Made by a program: the position numbers and the translations under genes. Below, piece after piece: positions 8,285 through 14,930 of a stretch of 64,000 bases of DNA (its first letter is position 1; every line of letters starts with the position of its first letter). Below the pieces are notes generated by a model, which saw nothing but the letters and a program-made list of their open reading frames with translations, did no database searches and was not told the origin of the DNA. This stretch comes from DASYVD01 sp050693035 (GTDB taxonomy: Bacteria > Actinomycetota > UBA4738 > CALAEC01), in NCBI GenBank assembly GCA_050693035.1, contig JBOGWB010000061.1:1-64000 (forward strand), written 5' to 3'.

Positions 8285-8615
8285 TTCCTGTCGCTCTTCC
8301 CGATTGGATTGCTTTCTAGATTAACATCCCGGCCCTCAGCCCCCACTGGGCACGCCGAACTCCGAGAAAGGGGTCGTCAGACCGCGACCAGTCGAGCAGC
8401 AGGGCGCGCGGTATCCCCCCAGAATGTCGCGAAAACAGGTGGGTTGGGCGCAGGGCTGGCTCTCGATCACTGTGGTGCGGCCCGCTCGGAAGCCGTACGG
8501 TCCTCGGTGGGCCGCGACCCCAACAACCCCGAGAACGCGGTACTTGGTGCTGGTGAATCCGCCGGATGACCCGCTCGATCTCCCCGTACCCCGGATCCTT
8601 TCGTCACGCCGTCCT
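8285..8615. other. Intergenic region between two HEPN-type genes
   Basis: This stretch carries the promoter of the HEPN-NERD operon at its left end and the second copy of the dispersed PxNVxKTG-type motif at 8417-8446. I see no convincing gene in it. Confidence 0.5.
8417..8446. repeat. Dispersed 30-bp motif, copy B
   Basis: This is the second intergenic copy, containing AGAATGTCGCGAAAACAGGT. It shares the AGAAYGT and ACAGGTG blocks with the copies at 3499 and 14590. Confidence 0.45.
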
Positions 8616-9578
8616 CTAAGCACCCAGGCTATCCAGCCACTCGAATGCCATGGGGACGGACTGGACGGCAATCCGCGCCTCCCGCTCGTCGATCCGAGCC
8701 GCTGTGTGGGCCACAGCGTTGCGCAGTTCAAAGAGCCTCTCCAGCTGCTTGTAAGCGTTCCGACGTTCCTCGCGAAGGCTTCGCCCCGCAACTGCCCGCG
8801 CCACCTTGTCGAACAGGTCGATGGCCGATTGCGGGAACGCCCGCGGATTCTTGAAGAGGACATCCAGCAACGGCTGAGTTTCGGGTGAGACGACAGCTTC
8901 CCAGGTCCGTTTGGCCTTCACTTCAGCGGCCACCGCTGCGAGTAGCACGGCCAGTTCCGGCTGGACCACTTTCCCGCGCTGATGGATGAGGAGGCCGCGT
9001 GCCTGTGACAGCAGTGTCTCCGGCTCGGGTGGTTCGATGAGCCCGGCGAGACTGGGGGCAAGATTTTCGAAGTCCTGCGAGCTCAGGGCCGTCTCCTCTG
9101 TCGGCCTGGAACCGTACAGGGTGATGGTTGGCGCCACTGGGATGTCTCGGCCCGTTTCCTTCTCCCGTATCTGATCGGACCACAACCGTGGGGGCAGCTC
9201 CCCGCTCGGCCCGAGGTCGGGCTGGCGGACGAATATCCAGCGCCTCAACCGCGCAGCGGTTTCCACGGCCAGGCGGTCCGCCTCCGTGATGGCGCCCGCG
9301 AGCGCGTCGTAATCTTCAGCCTCTGAGTCACCGGTCAAAGCCGCAGCACTGACGTCTGCCTCAAACTCCACAGTGACGGAGAAGTAGTGGACCGCGTAAA
9401 CCCGGGGCTCTTCGTGGACCCGCAGTATCACCCTTGCTCCCAGCTCCAAATGGGGCCCCCATGTAAGCGACAACTGGTCCCCGACGGAGGGGAGGGCGAT
9501 CCGCACTCGAGAACCTTCAACGGAAAACTCCGTCGACTCGGTGTTCCTGTCGGCTTCTACCTGAATCGCAAGCCCCAA
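8616..9578 (-). CDS. Protein with C-terminal HEPN domain (RNAVAH motif)
   Basis: About 320 residues. The N-terminal half is beta-rich (EGSRVRIALPSVGDQLSLTW, RVYAVHYFSVTVEF). The C-terminal half is helical and ends with KQLERLFELRNAVAHT, a textbook HEPN R-x4-H active-site motif, so ribonuclease activity is plausible. No ATG or GTG is in frame near the natural beginning. The TTG at 9578 is proposed because the protein-like character starts there; the longer upstream frame overlaps the neighbouring gene and is low-complexity. It has no obvious antitoxin partner. Confidence 0.6.
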   Translation of the reverse strand: MGLAIQVEADRNTESTEFSVEGSRVRIALPSVGDQLSLTWGPHLELGARVILRVHEEPRVYAVHYFSVTVEFEADVSAAALTGDSEAEDYDALAGAITEADRLAVETAARLRRWIFVRQPDLGPSGELPPRLWSDQIREKETGRDIPVAPTITLYGSRPTEETALSSQDFENLAPSLAGLIEPPEPETLLSQARGLLIHQRGKVVQPELAVLLAAVAAEVKAKRTWEAVVSPETQPLLDVLFKNPRAFPQSAIDLFDKVARAVAGRSLREERRNAYKQLERLFELRNAVAHTAARIDEREARIAVQSVPMAFEWLDSLGA

Positions 9579-9630
9579 GACATCGCTGCCAGCGCTTCGC
9601 GGAGAGGGAAGCCCGGCGACTGAACGCAGC

Positions 9631-9671
9631 AGCCCCGAACCCCGGCCGCTGCGGACCGGGGTTCGGTGGCT
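9631..9671. terminator. Strong hairpin between the anti-sigma and HEPN genes
   Basis: The arms GAACCCCGG and CCGGGGTTC, extended by partly paired flanks, form a stable stem with a loop of about 10 bases. It lies just after the end of the anti-sigma-like gene on the minus strand. No T-run follows on either strand, so it may be a non-canonical terminator or an RNA-stabilising structure. Confidence 0.4.
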
Positions 9672-9705
9672 GAGGTGGGGACAAATGGCTGCGAGCGCGG
9701 CTCGT

Positions 9706-10593
9706 CTAGCAACCTCGATCCAACATGGCGGTGACGGCGGGGTCGAAGTTGGGGGGTTCGGGGGAGACCCAGATCCACACCTCTCCCTCAGCACGGGGTT
9801 GAGCGTCCACGACGTATGCGTCTGCGATGGTAACGGGATTGATTCCCTGGACGTCGTCTCCTTCCTCAATGGCTCTCCAAGTGGCTCTGACACCACGGTC
9901 AGCGAGGACGGGCAGCGCCTCCCTCACGGTCTTGCCGCGCACACCACTGCAGTGCAGAATCTCGCCCGGAGCGAAGGCCTCCGTCGCGATCTCGTATGTT
10001 TCCCCCGACCTCGCTGTCCGGCCGATCTCGATAGTCACCTGTCCGACGAAGTCGGTAGGAATCTTGAGGCCGACAGGGCATTGGAAGCCACCGCCCTGCG
10101 TGAAGCACGCCCCTTCCTCGTACAGTATCTCGAGGTTGGAAGGTCCGGTGGGCCCGTCGGGATACATGGCTCCAACAGTTCCAACCAGGCTGGGGGAGGC
10201 TGGTACCAGGGTGGCCCGAACGTCTAGGCCATGCTGGGAAAAAGCCGCCTCCAACTCCTGCTGCGTCGCCGCTGGATCGACGATCCGGGCCACGATGTAG
10301 TCGCCTTCGGTGGTGAAGGCGACGGCCTCCGGCGCCCGCACCAGCTGAGGGCCGACTACCAGACCGACGACGAGAAGCATTACGGCGGCCGCAGCCATGC
10401 CCACCCGGACGGGTCCAAGGCGGGCGCCGGCGAGGCGCGAGGCAAGGCCAGCGTGTTCGGACCGCGGCGTGGAGACGATCTCCTCGAAGAGGGCCTGTGC
10501 GGCAGGCGTGGCCGACAGCGAGGCCAGATCCTCGTCTTGGACCGACGCGAAGCTCGCAACGACCCCATTCAGCCGATCATTTCGTTCACTCAC
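9706..10593 (-). CDS. Anti-sigma-factor-like membrane protein with extracellular PASTA-like domain
   Basis: A 295-residue protein. An N-terminal cytoplasmic part of about 70 residues is followed by one membrane helix (VGMAAAAVMLLVVGLVVGPQ) and an outside domain. The end (GKTVREALPVLADRGVRATW ... EGEVWIWVSPEPP) reads like a PASTA repeat, a cell-wall-sensing fold. The GTG start overlaps the sigma gene's TGA (GTGA), so the two are translated together. No HxxxCxxC zinc motif is visible in the cytoplasmic part. The anti-sigma role is inferred from topology and coupling. Confidence 0.6.
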   Translation of the reverse strand: MSERNDRLNGVVASFASVQDEDLASLSATPAAQALFEEIVSTPRSEHAGLASRLAGARLGPVRVGMAAAAVMLLVVGLVVGPQLVRAPEAVAFTTEGDYIVARIVDPAATQQELEAAFSQHGLDVRATLVPASPSLVGTVGAMYPDGPTGPSNLEILYEEGACFTQGGGFQCPVGLKIPTDFVGQVTIEIGRTARSGETYEIATEAFAPGEILHCSGVRGKTVREALPVLADRGVRATWRAIEEGDDVQGINPVTIADAYVVDAQPRAEGEVWIWVSPEPPNFDPAVTAMLDRGC

Positions 10594-11180
10594 CTGGCAT
10601 CCCTCCCATCCTGGGAGTCGACCGTCCACCTATGACCCACATGTCCAGACGAGGCGTCTGGTTTCAGGTCGACGCCGTGTCGAGCCAATTCGCGCAACAG
10701 GCGTCGACGGGCTCGGTGGAGCCGAATCTTCGCGGCGTTGGGAGAACAGCCCAGCGCCGCGGCCAGCTCCGCCGTGCCGAGCCCCTCCCACGTGGCGAGG
10801 CCAAGTATCTCCCGATCCGCGGGGCGCAGCGCTTCGAACGCGGAGCGTGCGCCGACGCCGTCGGGCGTCGGGGTTGCGAGCCGATCAAATCGGGCAATGT
10901 CCTCCGCGAGGCGACCGGTGAGCTTGGCCCGCCGCAGCACACCACGACGATGATTCCCGAGCACCCGCCGAGCAACTCCATAGAGCCAGCTGCGGGCTTC
11001 CTCGCCTGCAGGGACCTGCTCGAGTCGCCTCCATGCCACGAGGAACGTCTCCGCCGCTACATCGGCGGCGTCTTCAGCCGATGCTCCCCGGCGCAGCGCA
11101 TATCCCAGGATGCGCTCATAGTTCGCTTGGTAGAGCTCTCGGAACCTGTTGCGCTCCTTACCTTCCGAGCCTTCCCGCAT
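10590..11180 (-). CDS. ECF-type RNA polymerase sigma factor
   Basis: 196 residues with sigma region 2 (FRELYQANYERILGYALRRG, ASAEDAADVAAETFLVAWRR) and region 4 (LRPADREILGLATWEGLGTA, then a helix-turn-helix ending KIRLHRARRRLLRELARHG). This is the usual ECF size. It is translationally coupled to the membrane protein at 9706-10593, which probably holds it inactive. The target regulon cannot be seen; neighbouring secreted-protein genes are candidates. The start could be the ATG at 11222 instead of 11180. Confidence 0.85.
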   Translation of the reverse strand: MREGSEGKERNRFRELYQANYERILGYALRRGASAEDAADVAAETFLVAWRRLEQVPAGEEARSWLYGVARRVLGNHRRGVLRRAKLTGRLAEDIARFDRLATPTPDGVGARSAFEALRPADREILGLATWEGLGTAELAAALGCSPNAAKIRLHRARRRLLRELARHGVDLKPDASSGHVGHRWTVDSQDGRDAR

Positions 11181-11355
11181 CTCCCTCACACCATGGCTCC
11201 CGTACGACACCCCACCTCGCAAGGCCGATGAGCACCCCCCTCACACCCAAAGAGAGGCCAGGCCGGCATCTCTCGTTATCCATGTCCGGATAGCACGGGT
11301 AGGTTTCACGGCCGCCGACATTTTCCCGTCTTTGTCTTGGATACGGGGGGAAGTC

Positions 11356-12363
11356 CTATCCTTGAGCAAGGAGTCGCTTGGCCCTAGCGACAGCTTGTTC
11401 TTGCAGCTCACGCCAGGCGGCATACTGCCCTTCCCTCTCTCCCAAGAGCACCCGCGTGTACCTCCGCTCGAGTTGCTTCGCGATCCGCACCACCCCGGCA
11501 CGCGCCGCGCATCTGGCATCCGACACGGCAATGCTGATCTCCCCGGACCTCGCATCTGCAGCTGTCTTGCCCGGAGAATCGTAGAAAGCCTGTGCCGCAG
11601 CTATCGCGTCGGCGCGTTGCTCGAAGCGATACCCATTTTCCCTCATGCACTTGCGCCATACAGATAGGGCGCTCGTGTACCTCGGGTCAGCCGCCACCCT
11701 CTGATCAACTTCAGGGGCTATCTGCATCATGGCTACCCGCAATTCGAGATACTTCCTGAGGTCGCCATATACCTGTCGGTCGGCCCCGGCGTTGCAGCCC
11801 TCTCCTGGCATGGAGAACTCCGCGCCGTTAGGAAGCCGTAGCCTTATCCTGTTCTCCCAGCGACCGGAGAATGCCAATTCCCATCTTGCTCGATCGTCAG
11901 GGGACAGCGAGGACAGGTACCCATAGTTGGGATCCACCCAGTTCTCCCAGAAGTCCTTCTCCGAGAGCCCGTACCCATGTTCACGTGCAACGCTGACATC
12001 ATCGATCCCCCATTGATCGTTTTGCGACTCCGGGGGCAGTTCGTTCGGGGACACCGTGTTGAAGGGGAAGCCCTTCTGCTCCATACAGCGCTTGGTGAGC
12101 TCATCGGTCGCGAACGCCAAGAACCTCTCATCGGACATCCGGGCGGAAGCGGCAAGGAGGGAACTCGAATGTGATCCTCCTCTCGTACCTGTGCAAGCCT
12201 GGAGTACGACCGTAACGACTAGCAGGCAGTCGAACCTTGTAGGTCTTCCTGTCCTTCTCCGTGCGATCGTGCAGTTGTCTTCCTGAGGTTTCCCGTCGTC
12301 TTTCCGAGGTTCCACCCTCCAGCCAGTAAGGATGGGAAATGCCCCGTTGCGTAGAGTAGGCAT
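11356..12363 (-). CDS. Putative secreted lipoprotein, unknown function
   Basis: A hydrophobic stretch ending in LLVVTVVLQAC forms a lipobox, so the mature protein would begin at that Cys and be anchored outside the membrane. The mature part (~280 residues) is soluble, with paired Cys motifs KRCMEQKGFPF and RKCMRENGYRF typical of an uncharacterised actinobacterial exported family. No in-frame ATG/GTG is close to the lipobox. The upstream ATG gives an unusually long leader, so the true start may be a rare codon. Confidence 0.55.
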   Translation of the reverse strand: MPTLRNGAFPILTGWRVEPRKDDGKPQEDNCTIARRRTGRPTRFDCLLVVTVVLQACTGTRGGSHSSSLLAASARMSDERFLAFATDELTKRCMEQKGFPFNTVSPNELPPESQNDQWGIDDVSVAREHGYGLSEKDFWENWVDPNYGYLSSLSPDDRARWELAFSGRWENRIRLRLPNGAEFSMPGEGCNAGADRQVYGDLRKYLELRVAMMQIAPEVDQRVAADPRYTSALSVWRKCMRENGYRFEQRADAIAAAQAFYDSPGKTAADARSGEISIAVSDARCAARAGVVRIAKQLERRYTRVLLGEREGQYAAWRELQEQAVARAKRLLAQG

Positions 12364-12388
12364 GTGCGGATTTCGCTTCCCGAGCTCA

Positions 12389-12778
12389 CTACCCGCCCGG
12401 ATTCGAACACGCAGTACTGCTCCACCTATGCGAGTCGCCGGAATCGTCTGGAGTCACCAGGGGCGCTGCGAGGCCCTCCGGAAGACAAGAGATCACCGTT
12501 CCCGAGAAGTTAATGCCAGTATACGTTCTGAGCGCCGCCAGGCCGGCCGTCCCGTGATTGTAGTGCGAGTCGTCCATGTTGGCGATGGTTGAGGGCCAGT
12601 CTTCATCAGCGGCTGCATTGGAGTAGGGCAAGCCTTGTGGACGGAAATGCGTGTCGACCCACGCGCAGAAGCGAGTCGCTGGGCAGTCCTCTGTTCCAGC
12701 ATATGCTGGTTCTTCAGTCGCAGGAACCATGAGAGACAGAGTCACGACTACAAGCGCGATCCTTCCCGAGGCGTTCAT
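12389..12778 (-). CDS. Secreted peptidase-inhibitor-like protein (family I36 type)
   Basis: 129 residues. A signal peptide (MNASGRIALVVVTLSLMVPA, cleavage near AYA) precedes a short Cys-containing domain: CPATRFCAWVD, NMDDSHYNHG, TYTGINFSGTVISCLPEG. This cysteine and Asn-Asp pattern resembles the small beta/gamma-crystallin-like metalloprotease inhibitors of Streptomyces. Assignment rests on pattern only. It lies beside another exported protein and near the ECF sigma factor. Confidence 0.5.
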   Translation of the reverse strand: MNASGRIALVVVTLSLMVPATEEPAYAGTEDCPATRFCAWVDTHFRPQGLPYSNAAADEDWPSTIANMDDSHYNHGTAGLAALRTYTGINFSGTVISCLPEGLAAPLVTPDDSGDSHRWSSTACSNPGG

Positions 12779-12999
12779 TGCCCACTCCCTTCAGGTCGCC
12801 GATATCTCCCAGGCAAACAGTGGCTCCGACCCATGCAGGCATGTTGGCGTCGATCCAGGAGCCTGGTCAAGGACGGGAGATAGGCAACTCGTGGACACAT
12901 TCAGGCCCGTGATCTGTGCAGATTCTCGGAGATGCGATTCACACCGACTCCCTTGTCCGACTCGCCGCCCCCCTCGAGAATTCCTCACGGAACTGGCAA

Positions 13000-13581
13000 T
13001 CACCTTTTGGTCCTCAGGAAGCGTCTGAGACGCCCGGAAGGACTCGCGAGACGAAATCCCACGCCACGAACCGACTCGATCGTTAGTCTGACGCCATCGG
13101 CTCGAAGCTTCCTCCGCAAGCGTTTCACGGCGGCATGGATGGCCTCGATGTCACCGTAAAACGCCGCACCCCAGACCCTCTTGTAGAGATCACTGAAGGT
13201 GCACGCTCGCCCTGGATTCTCCGCCAGGACGACCAGGAGCTGGAACTCGTGATCAGTGAGATCCAGTGGCGTTCCAAACCACCGAACCCTCCGCTCGGTC
13301 AGGTCGATCTCAAGATGGTCAACCCGGAGGATGACGCGAGGAAGATCCCGCTCGCTTCGGAGTCCTAAGGCTTGTGGGAGCCATAGGCGTGCGATCTCGA
13401 GGCTCGGCGCGAGCACAACCAGAGAACCGCGGTCGACCAGGTCGTCGATGCGAGGATGATCCTTGGTCTCCTCTCCGATAAGAAGCACGAGAGGTGGCGA
13501 TCTCGACAGCGCGGCTGTCCGGGAGGGCGGTGCAGGACCAGGCATCGTGAGCATCCTGACTCTAGGCCACTCAATAAGCAT
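13000..13581 (-). CDS. OmpR-type winged-helix regulator with degenerate receiver
   Basis: 193 residues. The C-terminal ~100 residues are a complete Trans_reg_C winged helix: LEIDLTERRVRWFGTPLDLT, then DHEFQLLVVLAENPGRACTF, then AIHAAVKRLRRKL and ESVRGVGFRL. The N-terminal part has the size of a shortened receiver (LVLLIGEETKDHPRIDDLVD) but no clear phosphoacceptor Asp. It probably works without phosphorylation. No kinase is adjacent. The exact start is uncertain. Confidence 0.75.
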   Translation of the reverse strand: MLIEWPRVRMLTMPGPAPPSRTAALSRSPPLVLLIGEETKDHPRIDDLVDRGSLVVLAPSLEIARLWLPQALGLRSERDLPRVILRVDHLEIDLTERRVRWFGTPLDLTDHEFQLLVVLAENPGRACTFSDLYKRVWGAAFYGDIEAIHAAVKRLRRKLRADGVRLTIESVRGVGFRLASPSGRLRRFLRTKR

Positions 13582-13852
13582 CCGAGTATCGGTCGCATGG
13601 ACGATTTCTCGTCCGAGACTGTCGGCCAGTTAGAGGGGCTGGACGTAGATAAGGTTCGCTACCTCTGTCTGCTCTCTTCGGGTAGTAGTCATCGCCACAG
13701 AAACCCTGGGCAGAGGCCGACACACCTGGGAAACAGTCACCGCCTAAGAGAGAGATGCCGCGGACTCTCTGTCCGAACGGAGAGGGTAGCCAGGATCGCT
13801 GGGCGTCTGATGCGAGGCTGCCTCAGCCCACAGGGAGCCACTCGTCTTTCCC

Positions 13853-13858
13853 TAGTAT
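13853..13858 (+). promoter_or_regulatory. -10 box (TAGTAT) of a leaderless start
   Basis: TAGTAT lies 6 bases before the ATG at 13865 with no ribosome site between. It supports that ATG as the original start of the broken gene that follows. Confidence 0.4.
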
Positions 13859-13864
13859 CAGGCC

Positions 13865-14252
13865 ATGCTCGGGGCTCCGTTTGACTTCGAGGACCTTGAG
13901 GCTCTCATCGCGTTCCAGTGGAACAGGTCAATCCCCTCCCCCGCCAAGAACGCGATCGCCCTCGTCCTATGCTCGCTGGCCGGCGACGATCAAGCGGCGA
14001 AGGTTCTGCTCCTGAGGCTGTACGTCCCCGGGGTTGACCCGGCGGTGGTCCGAGCTACGCAAGAACGTCCTCCCGGAAGACGAGGTCGCGGCGGAGCTGG
14101 TCACCGGGTTCCTCATACGAGTGACCAAGACCGATCTGGGATCGGAGGATCTCTCCAATCGGCTTATGGGTGCGGCCAGAGGGCATCTTAATGTTCAGAC
14201 TGGGATAAGAAAGACGCGACCATCGAGTGACCAAATGCGGGGCCACCGCTAG
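13865..14252 (+). pseudogene. Frameshifted hypothetical gene
   Basis: The frame beginning MLGAPFDFEDLEALIAFQWN runs to about 14035, after which protein-like sequence continues in another frame as RRWSELRKNVLPEDEVAAEL and VTGFLIRVTKTDLGSEDLSN. Joined, they read ...LLLRLYVPGL-TRRWSELRKN..., a continuous helical protein. One base has been gained or lost near 14025-14045. The family is not recognised. It lies just left of the tRNA-Met fragment. Confidence 0.5.
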
Positions 14253-14316
14253 GGCACATTCCATCCGGGTCGTCACGCAATAGGCTCGAACAAGCCGCTG
14301 ACCTGCGCTTTCCCTG

Positions 14317-14359
14317 TGGGGCGGGGAGGACTCGAACCTCCGGCCGACGGATTATGAGT
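14317..14359 (-). pseudogene. 3' fragment of tRNA-Met (CAT anticodon), candidate attachment site remnant
   Basis: On the minus strand the sequence runs from the anticodon loop CTCATAA through a perfect T-arm (GGAGG-TTCGAGT-CCTCC) to the acceptor strand CCGCCCC and discriminator A. The 5' half is missing: upstream bases do not pair with the anticodon or acceptor strands. Tyrosine integrases that target tRNA 3' ends leave exactly this kind of fragment at the far end of the element. Confidence 0.6.
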
Positions 14360-14589
14360 TTGATCCCGCCAGGCCTGTGGCCTGCCGGATCGGAGACGAT
14401 GTGGCCTCCGACCAGGGTTTTCTCGCCCCAAGACCGACCGGCATTTCTCATCGTTTCGCAGTCCATCGCGGGGCCAATGCGGGGGCACATAATCCTCCCC
14501 TGCCGCTACATAAGACGCTCAGACTTCAGGTCAGCCCCATCGCCGTACTCAAGTACACGGGACCGCCTCCGGCTCACCCCGCCGTCACA

Positions 14590-14619
14590 CCCGAGAATGT
14601 TGATGAAACAGGTGCCTGG
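14590..14619. repeat. Dispersed 30-bp motif, copy C
   Basis: This third copy contains CCGAGAATGTTGATGAAACA followed by GGTGCC. It aligns without gaps to the copies at 3499 and 8417. Confidence 0.45.
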
Positions 14620-14930
14620 CTGGGTAGTCGTAAGCGCGCTTACTCCGGGGTTTCGATGAGCCGCTGGCCCCGATCGGTCGCAGGGCCGCTGGATGGCCTC
14701 GGTGAACGCCTGCCCCGAGGGCGGGGGGACCTGGACGAACGCGTACCGATCACGCAGGAGGAGCCCGCAGCCGTTCTAAGCGCCCTCCATCGAGGAGTTA
14801 GCGGCGAGTGCGCCGCTCCCTCAAACGGTAGTCTCGTCCACCTATCGCCTCTTCCAGCGGATGCCGGCGAACCGAGGCGAACAGCGGCCCTTGGGGCCAC
14901 AAATGGGGCCAGCCGGCGACAGGCGAGCAA

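Larger units (their letters stand above)
14253..14930. other. Gene-free stretch with integration scars
   Basis: I find no convincing protein gene here. It holds the tRNA-Met 3' fragment (14317-14359), GGGGCCA-type direct repeats around 14470-14488 and 14893-14910, and the third copy of the dispersed PxNVxKTG-type motif (14590-14619). Confidence 0.5.

Noticed and set aside
12395..12425. tRNA-like GGATTCGAACAC sequence near the end of the I36-like gene
   Set aside because: The T-arm stem does not pair and the bases are explained by the C-terminal codons of the secreted protein.
12791..13003. 70-codon minus-strand frame between the I36-like and winged-helix genes
   Set aside because: No domain, no ribosome site and composition unlike a protein; treated as intergenic.
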